This document shows, piece after piece, positions 22,614 through 34,243 of a stretch of DNA of 64,000 bases. Position 1 is the stretch's first letter, and the number at the start of each line of letters is the position of its first letter. The notes beneath the pieces were generated by a model. The model saw only the letters and a list, made by a program, of their open reading frames with translations. It was not told the origin of the DNA and made no database searches. Position numbers and translations under genes: made by a program. Origin of the DNA: Erodium maritimum (taxonomy: Eukaryota > Streptophyta > Magnoliopsida > Geraniales > Geraniaceae); assembly GCA_963921825.1 (NCBI GenBank), contig OY997596.1, positions 8,189,001-8,253,000 on the forward strand. The letters run 5' to 3'.

Positions 22614-25360
22614 TGTAAAGACCTCCCCGGTTTAAAAGTCTTGTTATTTCAATTGGTTCGATTGGGACGTGGAGGTTGAAAAACAGTGGAATTTTGGAAC
22701 GACTGCAAAAGAAAAGAAAAAAAAGGGAAAGAAGCAGTTTTGGGCTCAATCAACCAGACCAAGCCCAGGCCCGAACTGCACGATCGAGCCCAAAGCCCTA
22801 CGCGCGCGCGAAGTGAGGCCCAAGCCCAACTCGAACGTACCTAACCCTAACACACACTGTTCACCTCATCAGATGCGTGCACGTGAACCGAGACGACCTC
22901 CCTCTCTCTCTTTTCGCGAACACTCTTCACCCTCTCTCTCTTTCTCTGCAATTCTTCGCCGACGAGCTCGCCCTTCTCTTCCGGTCACGGCGTTATCCAT
23001 ACCTCCACAAGACGACGCTGAAGCCATCGCCGGGCCGTGTCAGGAACGGAGCACGCCGGTGAGACCTGCGTCGCGAACCATATCTGGTTCGCCATCGTCG
23101 CCGGAAACCTCGCGCGAGCTCTCCTCTCCCGGTCTCGTTTCGCACCTCTCCGGAGTCAGGGAAACACTCAGGTGATCGAGTGTTCGTTCATTTTCCTTCC
23201 CCGACCCTCTCTTCCCTTTTCCGAGTACCTGCCGTCGTCCACCGCCATGAGAAGATGAAGATCCGCCGGAGCAAAACCCTCGTCGTCGCCCCTCTTCGTC
23301 TCCAGCTTAGATGAATGGTTGGGCCGAGATGGCCTTGGGCCAAGGACGGGCCTTGGGCCCATAATGGACCTCGGGCCGGACTAGGCCTCGGGCCAGGCCC
23401 AGGTTCCAGGACCGGGTCTGGACTCGGGTTTGGGTCGGGTCTGGGGCCGGGTTTGGGTCGGGTCTGGGGCCGGGTTCGGGTCGGGTCTGGGGCCGGGTTC
23501 GGGTCGGTTCCGGGTCAGGTCCGGGTTCTGGGTTCTGGATCCGGGTTGGATCCGGGTCAGACAGTTTTATTTAATTATTTATAAAATTTAAATCATTTAA
23601 ATGGGAGAATTTAAAGGATTTAACGGATTTAAAGAGGAAAGACCCTTCGGACTTAATTGATAAAATTATAGGACTGTTACGGAATGGACCGGGACTAATT
23701 ACCGTCCTTTTGTTAAATCCAGGCTTAGACCCCGATCGTGGAGAAGACCGGAGGTAGGCCCGGACGTCAGCAGCTAGGAGACGTTGCTGTTGGTTCTTCT
23801 TGAGGTAGGGAAAGTAGCGAATATTGGTCTAATTACGGAAAGTTACTAGTATGCATACTAGGTAATTATAAAACTGGAAAGATCGTTTATATTATGATAA
23901 CCGGACGAGTCTTAGTAACATGTAGGATGTGATTCACTAGTGTTAGCCGCTTTCGATATTATGAGAATTTTCCGTGCTGGTAGAATGGTCATGTCGAGCC
24001 TTAGGATTGTTTGCTGATTGTTTGCTTGTGTGCTCTGCGTTGTTTAAACGGTTAATAAATAACTAGTATGAAAATGAGTAGAAGTGAACTTAGTGATGCA
24101 TAGTGGTGAATTGATTGGTTGGATTCGGTGAGTATGACATGTTAAAATGTGGGAATGTTGGGGAATGGATACCGGTTAAGTCGGTGGGGTTACCACGTTG
24201 AGGGTGGTGTCGGTAAGTACGGAACAGTTGTGAGTGTAATTAAGAGTCAAAACATTTTATATTCGGTGTAACATGTTGTTGCTATGCGTGGGCAGGTGTG
24301 CCGTGACTGTTATGATTTGAATCATTGGTTGTGATATGGTCGGGTGAGTGATAGACCGACGTGTCGTGTGATTGTGGTAAGATTGTGGGCTTGGTGAGCC
24401 GTATTTGATCTATGGCATTACGATGCGTGTTATTATCTTGATGTGTGTTCCAAAAGGATTGTATTCCGGTACGGTACCTACACCGAGGGGATGTGCCGGT
24501 GGAGGGTCGTACCTATGCCGACGATGTGGTCCCACATATGCGTGGTCCCCTAGTGAGTTATTCCGGTACGATGCCTACATCGAGGGGGTATGCCGGTGTA
24601 AGACATCTAGTCCGACGGTTTGTGTTGGGCCTACGGGTCGTATTGGGCCGACGGGCCATATCATATTGGGCCTACGGGTCGTGTTTCTACCCCGATGATC
24701 TATGGTCCTTTGGGGACATTTCCGGGCCGCCCCGATGATATGCGTTCCTAGAGAACGTTTCCGGTCGCCCCGACGCATGTGTCTCCTCTGGACCGAGGGG
24801 CTATCCGAGATGATACGATGACTTTCCGGTATGATTTGATGGAGTTCGGGGACTGCGGTACGGGACGTGTGTTGGTTTCTTTTGTGTGTGATGTGTGTGC
24901 TGTTCGGTTAATGTATTATTATGTGAAGGCGGTCGTTTGAGTATGTTGTAAGTTTGGCTATGAACCCCGGGTTGGCAGTTAGGTATGATGTATTAGTATG
25001 CTCTAATTGGACGGCTACTCGTGGTGGTGAGCCGATGTTCATTACCTTAACTACTTTCTCTACTGGGCGAAAGCTCACCCCTTACCTTGTTGTGTTTCAG
25101 GTGTTGAGCGGGATTTGTGCTAGCAGGACACAGCTGAGCTTGGGAGCTGGCGAGGGTCTAGTCTAGTAGGTCTAGAGACGTGCGGTTGTTTTTGGACTAT
25201 TTACTATTTTTACGGTTTCTTAAGAGATGTTGGCTCTTTTAATCGAATATATGAAATTACAGTTTATTATTTTAAGATTTATTACTTTAATTTTCGCGTT
25301 ATCTATTATTATTTTAGTTCACGTCTCGAGTCCGGTCAAAACCGGATTTGGGGCGTGACA
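22614..25360 (+). mobile_element. Intact solo LTR (variant B), 2,747 bp, TSD TGTTC
   Basis: It runs from TGTAAAGACCTCCCCGGTTT to GGATTTGGGGCGTGACA, with exact TGTTC duplicates at 22609-22613 and 25361-25365, inside LTR variant A. Blocks in order: leader with a CT- and CG-rich exon-like stretch (22860-23300), GGGTCGGGTCTGGGGCCGGG repeats (about 23400-23530), donor-like TTGAG|GTAGGGAAAG (GT at 23805), TACACCGAGGG repeats (about 24470-24610), acceptor-like TGTGTTTCAG (25091-25100), hairpin (25331-25346) and TGACA end. It is younger than its host LTR. Confidence 0.93.
23395..23550. repeat. GGGTCGGGTCTGGGGCCGG tandem repeat
   Basis: Several 25-30 bp units of GGGTCGGGTCTGGGGCCGGG occur within the LTR. 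Related degenerate blocks in the minus-strand copies lie at about 1545-1700 and 18017-18140. Confidence 0.8.
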
Positions 25361-26287
25361 TGTTCGGTTTGGTAGGATGTTAGTTGAACTATGGTATTGT
25401 AGTATTGTTGAGACATGAGGTGTATTCCATACGATACCTACACCGAGGGGGTATGCCCGTGTAGGGTGGTATCTAGGCCGACGATGTGGTCCCACATACG
25501 CGGTCCCCCGGTGTTACTAGTTCCGGTACGATACCTACACCGAGGGGGTATGCCGGTGTAGGGTATCTAGGCTGACGGTGTGGTTCGTACCCCGATGTTG
25601 TGTGGTCCGGGAAGACATCTAGGCGGATGTTGTGTGGTCCGGTATGATGTATCGAGATTGATACCCTAATGCCGTGTTCCGGGAAGATATCTAGGCCGAT
25701 GCTGTGTGGTCCGGTACGATATGGTTGAGTCGGGTTGTGGACAGTCGGCGAAGTTCAGGGACTGTTGTACGGGACGTGTGATTGTTTTACTGCGTGTGTG
25801 TGCTTGATGATCGGATAAGTGCTGTGATTTTGAGTGTGATATTGGTCATGTAAGTATAGTTTGCGATTATGTGAATTCCGAGGCGGTCGTTAGTTGTTGT
25901 GCCTTGCTAGTATGCCCTAATTGGACGGTTACCCGTGGTGGTGAGCAAATAACTCATCACCTTAACTACTTTTTTCCTACTGAGTGAAAGCTCACCCCTC
26001 TATTTTACTGTTCTACAGATTTCGAGCGGGATTTGGCCTAGCGGGATTCTCGGAGCTTGGGAGCTAGTGAGGGTCTTCGGCTAGTATGGTCTAGAGACGT
26101 ACTTTCTCTTTTGCACTAAACATTTTATTTACTTGTTTCCGAGCTGTTGACTCGCTTTGTCAGGATTTTAAGTATTGTTTGGTCGAATTATAATTTTGGA
26201 ACTTATTTCTTTTAAAAATCGTTTGATTTATTATTGTTTCTTAGTCCACGTCTCGAGTCCGGTCAAAACCGGATTTGGGGCGTGACA

Positions 26288-26460
26288 AGCCTCCACCTCA
26301 TCCACCATCTGATACCGAGAAGGTGGGTTGTCCATGGACTCCAGGGGCCTCTACAGTTGGTAGGCCCGACTAAAGACCTCGGTCACGATTTTTCCCACCA
26401 AAGACAATAGGTATCGTCCGTCGGACATGGCCGAAGCCGACTTTATCAGGACCATGACCT
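26288..26460 (-). mobile_element. LINE fragment resuming after the solo LTR
   Basis: It begins with the second AGCCT and continues the GC-richer LINE sequence left at 20961. It changes abruptly to AT-rich sequence near 26460. Confidence 0.45.
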
Positions 26461-27002
26461 AAAAGATGAAGATAAATGTCATTTTTTTATTTAAAAAAAA
26501 TTAACATAACTAAAATTGCATTATACTTCAAATATTAGACATTACATATGTATAATTAACAAATTTTATTAGCTAAAATACATAATTGCATCTACATAAA
26601 TAAATTCAATTATAAAATACAATTTACGACAAACTAATTATGTATTTTTTATCCCGATTTTATAAATATTTTTTTTATTAATGCTACGAAATATTTGAAT
26701 TATAATACAATAAGAAAAAAAGAAAACAAAGTGATATCTACATTTTATAAATATTTTCTATTTAATGATATGTATATTTAAATTACAAACCAATAAAAAA
26801 TAGGAAAAAGGAGTGATATCTAGATTTTACAAATATTTTCTATTTAATGCTATAAATATTTAAATTACAAAACAATTTGAAAAAGGAAAACAAGAGGAAA
26901 GCATCTCCTCTTTCGACATTTTTGTATGGCGGTATATTTGATTATACAACATTCATATATTTATTATCGTTGAGTTTTTCTTATATGTTTTTTTATATAT
27001 AA
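26461..27002. other. AT-rich spacer
   Basis: This is very AT-rich sequence with three loosely repeated blocks of the type GTGATATCTACATTTTATAA ATATTTTCTATTTAATG (about 26731, 26812). No gene is seen. Confidence 0.5.
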
Positions 27003-28025
27003 GCTCGATTTTTATAGAATAAAGACTCGTTCCAAGGAGGAAGAGGCCGAGAAAACTACAATAACAAGGAAACTCTGAAAAGAGCTATATGGACTTAGCC
27101 CGAAAAAACAAGCTACCAAAAACAAAGCAGACTGATGAACAATTTCTCAGGAGACCAGGAAGCAGGTGCCTCACCCGGACTAATGAACAGTACCTCAGGG
27201 TGAACTAGGTGAATCCTCTGGTCCTAGAAGGACCAAGTAATTCGTGTCCCTCCATTAAACAGTAGATCAACCCTAAGCGTGAGTACTCACCGAACCCAAG
27301 TGAGGACAAGCGAAACTGATCTGGTACCCGAACAAAAACTTATCGGACCTGCAAGACCAAAGACCAGGTCATAATAAACCTAGGACTCACACCCGGTCAT
27401 GTCTTCGCCTAGGCTGAAGACAGCACCCTAACTGCCTATACCAATCACCAAAGGAGGATCCAGATCTTAAAGAACCCGAAAACCACTAAACACAAAATGA
27501 ATGATTCAAGATCTTCCTGAAAACAATATCACCACTTTCCATGGCTCCATTAAATACTATTGCATTCCTTAAGAGGCAGATATGCCAAATAGTAATATAG
27601 AAAACTCGGACCCAAGCCTTTCCATAGCAATAAAATGGCAACGATAGACCCCGACACCACTTATGTTACCCCCCGCCAAGAGGAAACCCGACACATAACC
27701 ACCAGAAAATCGAACAATGAAGCAAAAGGTGATCAGAATTCTCCATAGCAACCTTACATAAAGGACAAAACATCTGATTGATCGTCACCGGAATACCACG
27801 ACTCTCAAGAAAAGTCGTAGGCGGGAGAGCTTTCTGGACTGCCAACCACACAAGAACACTATGTTTCGGGGGAATGCCCGAAATCCACAACACTGACGTC
27901 CACGGGTCAGCCACTAAAGCCTCCTCGTCTATCAATAAAACATACGCCGATCAAAACGAAAAACCAAACGAGCTCTTATGCCATAATAAAGTATCCTCTA
28001 AGTCCGGGGCCACAATATGATTGTA
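27003..28025 (-). mobile_element. LINE C-terminal fragment (zf-RVT domain)
   Basis: Minus strand: residues encoded at about 27935-27600 include GIPPKHSVLVWLAVQKALPP and CPLCKVAMENSDHLLLHC. This is the zinc-binding zf-RVT region that follows reverse transcriptase in plant LINEs. Stops interrupt the frame downstream. The 3' tail lies near 27003 where the plus strand becomes T-rich. Confidence 0.78.
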
Positions 28026-28379
28026 GAAGAACAACCTTGTCTTTTGCACGTTTATTTTTTTAATTTCTACAAATTCATTTCCAGGTATATTTTTAAAATA
28101 TTTCATTTCTTGAACAAATTTTGTTCTGGACTGGACCTCTCCTATTATTCATTACAAACTTTAAAGTTGTGAAATGTGTATTAACTTTAAACAAGGTTTT
28201 ATACAAAATAAGAGAGGAAAACATAAGTCTTGATTTGTAACTTCTATAGACGCATGTGTCCCGACGAATGGCGTGTCCTCAATTGTTTGTTCCATACATT
28301 CTCGTATATACGCCCAGACCCTGATCCAGGGTGGTCAACCAACAAGTATATCTGATTTATGCCCTATTGTCCTATGTAA

Positions 28380-29295
28380 TGTGTTATTTCAGATCATTTC
28401 CTAGGTTATTGTGAATATGCTTAAACTAATGTTGGATAAGGTGATCTGGCCAACAGAGGGGGCATTTGTTCCGCAATGCTCTATACACGATAGTTTCCTC
28501 ATATCTTTTGAGATTATCCATTACCTCAAGAGGAAGACCCAAGGTCAGGTGGGATATATGACGCTAAAATTCGATATGAATAAGGCCTACAAAAGGGTGG
28601 AATGAAATTTCTTGTTGGGGTGATGAAGAGGTTTGGTTTTCAGGATAGTTGGTTGAAACGGGTTGTAGGTTGCTTGCAAATGGTCAAGTATGAATTCCAT
28701 GTGGGTAGGAAGACTATGAGGTCGATTTTATTGAAGAGGGGGATTCGAAAAGGGGACATGTTGTCTCCATATTTATTTTTATTCTGTATGCAGGGTCTGA
28801 CTCGGATGCTTTCAGTTAAGGAAGAACACATGGATTTCATGGATGTAAGGTAGCGCGGGGCTTGCCGTCTATCTCGCACATATTTTTTGTCGATGACTCA
28901 TATCTTTTTTGTTGAGCTACTGAGCCGGAAGTGATTATCCTTGGGGGAAGTGATTATCCTTAGAGAGGTATTACATTCTTTGCACAGTTGTCCGGTCAGG
29001 TGATTAATGCATTTGAGTCCTCAATCTTCTTTAGTTCTAATACACAGTAGGGTATACGAGAGATATGTGTTATCAGTATTCGGGGGTTCGAGATACTTCC
29101 ACATGTTCCATATATTTGGGGTTCTTAACCTTATTGGCCATAATAAGCAACATGTATTGGGGTCAACTGGATAAGGTGCTGAAACACATGTCGAGTTGGG
29201 ATGAAAAACTATTATGTAGGGCATGTAAAGAAGTCCTCGTCAATTCGGCGTTACAAACAATATTAACCTACATTATGAGGGTTAGCGTTTGAAAC
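28380..29295 (+). mobile_element. LINE reverse transcriptase fragment, disrupted
   Basis: RT motifs are visible on the plus strand across a frame change at about 28605: LKFDMNKAYKRVEW, GIRKGDMLSPYLFLFC and FFVDDSYLF (28880-28920), the last matching the catalytic F/YxDD box. A later piece (29100-29295) matches the post-RT region (WDEKLLCRACKEVLVNSA, ILTYIM). Stops and frameshifts make it non-functional. It is opposite in orientation to the zf-RVT fragment to its left, so the two are separate insertions. Confidence 0.82.
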
Positions 29296-30251
29296 CTGTA
29301 TGTTCGGACTATGTCTCACTTTTTTATTTTCTATCATCTCGATATTGCTTATCTTCTGATTATCATGATTAGTAAAATATTTACTACTATGCTAAAAAAA
29401 TGATGTTGCCATAAGATCAAAAGAACCAGAAAATTTGTGGCAATGAAGATGGGTGAAGAAACTCTTTTTTAGTATTCGGGACGGGATCGAAATACAAAAC
29501 CCTCTCCGTCTATACCTTTTTTATAATATATAGGTGTGTATTAAACCTTCTTCACTCCATATTTCATCTGATGCGAGAATGAGATTTACACATGTACAAT
29601 GAACATAACAACCACCCTCTCACACCCTTGTTGTACTTCATATCTACTTGTTTTTTCATTAAACATATATAAAATCATGCAGAAGCTCACTGTCACTTTG
29701 GTACTTAAATAAGCTATGAGTCATGTGAATGTGGAACAAAAAAGAGAATAAGAATAAGCATCCATATTCAGATATGTATAGGCCATGACGCATCGCATAG
29801 CATGTCGAAAGAAACAACTTGTCTGTCAACTTTATTACAGTAAAATTAAACCCCATCTCACATGACCTTTCATCATTGTTGGCCCTTTGTGAGCAGTCAT
29901 AGATTTTCTTTTTCTTGGGTCTGCTGCTACCAAGTGGAGACAAATCACAGTATTCAGATTCATGCCAGTCCCAGATTGTCTCTTCTTTTCTTCCTGACAT
30001 GAATCTTAAATTTGATCTCAAACAACAAATTATACTAATTAATATCAAAACTTTATTAATAATCTCTTCTTTGTTCCTCAATCCCCATTGAAATCTCCTT
30101 TGTTGTAGGGGAAGAGGAAGCAATACAGTGGTTATGGAAGAAAGCTACAAAAACAAAACCTTAACTACCACAAATAATACAACTCTTACACAAAAAGTGT
30201 GTAGTAAGTTTAAATAACCAGCTACTCAATTTAAATACCCCGTAGTTGAAA
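29296..30251. other. Downstream flank of the desaturase gene, with one unassigned minus-strand ORF
   Basis: Mostly AT-rich. A minus-strand frame from ATG at 30000 to a stop at 29659 encodes 114 aa beginning MSGRKEETIWDWHESEYC and containing SSRPKKKKIYD. I recognise no family. It may be desaturase 3' UTR sequence or an uncharacterised small gene. No other feature is seen. Confidence 0.35.
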
Positions 30252-32746
30252 TTAAACAAGCTTCTTGGGATCGGATTTGAACTGCTCTGGATCAGTCTCG
30301 TAGAACACAATGTCTCCTGTTTCACTCACATAATGGTCTTCTTTGATGCTCCTCACCAGATTGTCAATCAAGTGATATGGGATTGGCCCTGATTTTTTTG
30401 GCTCCCTGTAGTACTTCCCCAGCACAGGTTTTGCTGCCTTTGTCTGTAGCAAGATTAGTGTTCAATTTAATCACCAAAACTATAAGTAAGCAAAAGGAGA
30501 AGCTAAGCTTGGATCAAAAGTGCTTACAGCTTCAACCAAGTGATAGTGAGGGATTTGAGGGAAGAGATGGTGAATGACATGGGTGCCAATGTCATGGTGG
30601 ATGCTGTTGAAGACTCCATAGTCTCTGTCAACTGTTGTGAGCCCTCCTCTTAAGTAACTCCATTCCTGTCATTTTATCACAAAAATCCATCAAATTTTAA
30701 TGGGATAACATTATTGATATACTCACTTTAACCTTTCGCTATCCAAAACACCCCCTAATGGTGAAGGGTTATCAGTAACACATTATCACATTTCGTATTA
30801 ATAAAAAACACTCAGATTTACACAGAAAAGGTAATGGTTTTATCAGGAAAGCAGTGTTACCTTTCTCATTTATCAGCGGTTTTTGTGGGACAAAATGATC
30901 CCAATCCGGGTGTTTTTTTTAATGATATACGAAAGGTGATTACGCCTCACCTTTAGTGTGTATGTTAGAAACAGAGGTCAATGGGTGTTAATGAAGTTAC
31001 CCCAATTTTAATTCATTTTGGCATAAGATTGTGATTTTGTCCTACATGTTTCAACACATACAATTAAATTGAGGTAGGAGACAAACATAGTAACTACAAT
31101 TCCTCAAAGACACCACTTGAATAGGACAAGTATTGCAGAACCTATTGTGTCAATAGCTCAAGAGAGTATCTAATGAACCTTTCAGTCATTTTCAATAGCA
31201 TCTTTAAGTGATTTGTTGGATTTTTCTCTAGAGTCTCTAATTAATTTACTAGGATCTTTACTTCTATAACTGTGAGCTCTAAAGAAACTCGGACACGTCA
31301 GAATCAACAGCAACAACAGAGAGACAATGTCTTAGCAAGCTTCACTACAGAGGAAACTGACCCAAATGTATGCAAATTCAAGTGTGAAAATGAAAACAAT
31401 ACCTTGCCACGGTACCAAGGAAGCTTTTTCTCATCACTCCCATGGTGGTGCAGATAAGTAACAATATCCAACCACATAACAAATATCTGCAGGTGATTTA
31501 GAGATAATAAGTTAACTACATAGGACATAACCTAGAGAACAATTAGCGTAAAGAGTATAAATAAATGAACCTACCAAGTAAGGAACGCCATAAAGCTTGA
31601 GCATTGGGACAAAACCGAAAACAAAAGACATGTAGCCCAGGAAAGCCACCATTATTGACCAACAAATGGTTGATGTTAACACATCACTCCTTTCACCTGG
31701 AGCAAACAGATCACTGTTTGGATTGAAATGGGAACCTTTTTTGCCCGGGCTCCTCGACCACTGTACATTATCGTTGTTACAACGAGTAAGAACAATAGAT
31801 TCATTTCAAAGAACAATACATAATCACATAAATTGTCCATGAATTGGGGTATTAGAAGCTCTCACCAAGTAAAAAGGGTATGCAAAGAAAGGGAAAGGGA
31901 CAGTGAATCTGAGGAGTCTAGTCTTAACATCCAAGCTCTTGTATGTCTTCTCTGTCAACTGAGACACATGATTGAGATCAAATCTCAGCAAAACAATTTC
32001 AACCAATCCAAAACAACATGCCCTTATATTCACAAAAAACCATGAAATGAAAAGATCATTTACCGGAACCCACGACTCGTCATTCTCAACATGTCCATGA
32101 TTCTGGTGATGAGTTTTGTGGCTAATTCTCCTGTTACAGATTTGGGTCAAAATAATTAGCAATGGTTACAGACAAACCAGCTCACAATAAATTAAATGGA
32201 AGCATTAGAGAAACATTCTTAAGCAATGTTGTAAGAACTAAGAACCCACCATCCATGGAAAGGCACAAGGATTGAAGAATGCAGGACATGCCCCACCACA
32301 CTGTTGAGGATGGAGCTGTCGGAGAAGCTCCCATGGCCACTGTAGAGAAATCAATCAAATCAAAAAGCACATTACACATAAAAACTTACCCAGAAACGAA
32401 AAGGAAGAAGAAGAATGATGAGATCGAAAAAGTACCAATCATGACCCAGAACGAAAATCGCCCAGAACATCGTGCCCTGAGCAGCCCAGTAGATCGGCCA
32501 AACAACCCAGGAGTCGAATAAGAAAGCCGCGGCGGCCAATGCGAAGACCACCGCCACATCCCTGAGGACGTAGCTCATAGATCCGAGAGGGCTCTTGACC
32601 CAGCAGTGGCTGGGAATGGCCGCACGGATCTCGCCTAGCCGGAACGGCGGCAAAGCACTCGGGTCGAAATCGAGATCGGAATCGGAATCGTGGGCATTGG
32701 CACTGGCATTGAGTTTGGAATCGCCGTCGGCGAGAGTAGCAGCCAT
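30252..32746 (-). CDS. FAD3: Microsomal omega-3 fatty acid desaturase (FAD3 type)
   Basis: It converts linoleic to alpha-linolenic acyl groups on ER phospholipid, using electrons from cytochrome b5. Exons, all with GT-AG borders: 32746-32436, 32339-32250, 32130-32064, 31958-31866, 31760-31575, 31486-31403, 30665-30528 and 30443-30252, giving 1,161 nt and 386 aa. The three di-iron His boxes are HDCGH (102-106), HKTHH (138-142) and HVIHH (306-310). The N-terminus is short with no transit peptide, which argues against the plastid FAD7/FAD8 paralogues. The last four residues KKLV form a dilysine ER-retrieval signal. Exon sizes match the FAD3 pattern as I know it, except that exon 6 has one extra codon (DEKKLPW). 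The start is the first in-frame ATG; the longer open frame upstream has only a TTG. The gene appears intact. Confidence 0.96.
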
Positions 32747-32821
32747 GGAAATGGAGAAAGGAGGGTTGAGAAGAGGAGGTGAAGCGGCCTCCTGAGGTGA
32801 ACCCTGAAATGGTGGAACCAA

Positions 32822-32831
32822 CTTTATAAAG
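32822..32831 (-). promoter_or_regulatory. Possible TATA box of the desaturase gene
   Basis: CTTTATAAAG lies about 80 bp upstream of the ATG. Position and sequence are plausible, but no transcript start is known. Confidence 0.4.
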
Positions 32832-34243
32832 CCGAAGAAGCAGAGGCAGTGGCGTTTTCGTAAATCGAGTGACTTTGTTTGTTAATTTCTGTTTTGGTGT
32901 CTCTGCCGAAACTGCCCCTGAAACTGAAATACCTGACCCAACCACAAATACAGCACTTGAAGGAAGATATTTTTGGAGGAATGAGCATCCGAGACAAGAG
33001 GCTAAAAGGACAAGGTCGGAGGGCATCACGTGAGTGGTCGACTCCATTAATGACGCTTCAATTTATCATCATTAACTATTGTATAATTTGCATTAGATCG
33101 ATCTCATTATACAATACTTATGAGTTATGAATCATGAGTGCTGAGCATAAAATGTTGTTGAAAAGGAGAGATAAGATTTTTATTTGATATAATTGTGCGT
33201 AAGGCATAACAGGTTGTTAGGTTTTATATTATAGTCCGGGACTTCGTAAGTGTATCGATGTTTTGAAACTTGTAAAATGAATGTATTTTGTATCGCAGAA
33301 ATGAAGAAAATATAGAAACACAATAATGAACACAAAAACTAAAGAGTTGTGATGTCAGTTCTTTTGAAACTCATAACTTTTTTTAGTGGGGCGTCTTTGT
33401 GTTGTCGATCCGTTGTCTTGATTTGTCACAGTAACCCGACCTGAGGTGAGGTGGAACGACACATCATCTTACTGTCTCACCCCGATCCCAAAACCATCGT
33501 CCGGATTGCTTCAATGTCTTCTTCAATTTGCTCGTATGGGTGTTCGAGTGATGGGTTTCAGCAAAAAAGACCATGGCCGGCCTATTGTTTCCGATCAGAT
33601 CCTTTAGTTATAGGCAATTCTTATTTGCCGTCAACTCACGACAATTTTATGCCATGAACTTCATCCTCGACGGTATATCCAATCAATTATAGAACTCTAA
33701 AAACACAACAATTACGAGAGAGAAAATATAAAGAAGTACTAATACACCTGAATAGTGATAACAGAGAAAAGATCTCCATCAACGTTAATCGGATCGACGA
33801 CACTCAACTCTAACCTATGCGGCTCGTGTACTACTAGTTGGGTTTCTATTTTTGGCCTTGTAGTCTTAAGCCTAATAGATTAAGGTTTTGTTTAGCATAC
33901 ACGTCTTGTACTCGGAGAAGCACAAGTGGGACCACCTTAACCTCCACTCACCCACCACCCATGCTATCTTATCACTCACCTCTTCTTTTTCCCAATAATG
34001 GTATATGGCACAAAGTACATGCCCTAAAGCTACCTTTACAAAGCTGCTTCTCTGAACAATTCATCCATCCATGTTCACAAGTTCGAAATACTGTACACTC
34101 AACGTAGAATACGGATACTGATACTATACTATACATACAACACAATTATACAAATCAACAACACCTCATTAAGATCTCATCCATCAATGTAGCTGACGAC
34201 CATGAAAAACTCTGTAATGTTACTTACACAAATAGTTACATCT
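32832..34243. other. Spacer between desaturase and dehydrogenase genes
   Basis: It contains the desaturase promoter (left) and the dehydrogenase 3' flank (right). No ORF or repeat is recognised. ORFs here are short and unsupported. Confidence 0.5.

Larger units (their letters stand above)
20962..26287 (+). mobile_element. Solo LTR (variant A) with TSD AGCCT, containing a nested solo LTR
   Basis: It runs from TGTAAGAACCGCCCCCGGTC to GGATTTGGGGCGTGACA, flanked by exact AGCCT (20957-20961 and 26288-26292). Subtracting the nested insert (22614-25360 plus 5 bp) leaves about 2.57 kb. It contains a leader with a CG-rich minisatellite (21870-21990), a donor-like CGAG|GTAAGG at 22200, GTGATTGATAGACCGA, TACACCGAGGG repeats, an acceptor-like TTCTACAG at 26011-26018 and the terminal hairpin TCCGGTCAAAACCGGA (26258-26273). 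There are no internal domains. Confidence 0.9.

Noticed and set aside
24954-25166. Conserved 70-80 codon frame present in two LTRs (also 58490-58735)
   Set aside because: The similarity reflects recent LTR relatedness at DNA level. The frame crosses the acceptor-like site and is not kept in variants A or C.
30252-32746. Plastid omega-3 desaturase (FAD7/FAD8)
   Set aside because: There is no transit-peptide extension before the conserved core, total length is 386 aa and the end is a dilysine ER motif.
32439-33047. 202-codon minus-strand frame overlapping the first desaturase exon
   Set aside because: It is an out-of-frame shadow of the exon and its leader, without any domain.
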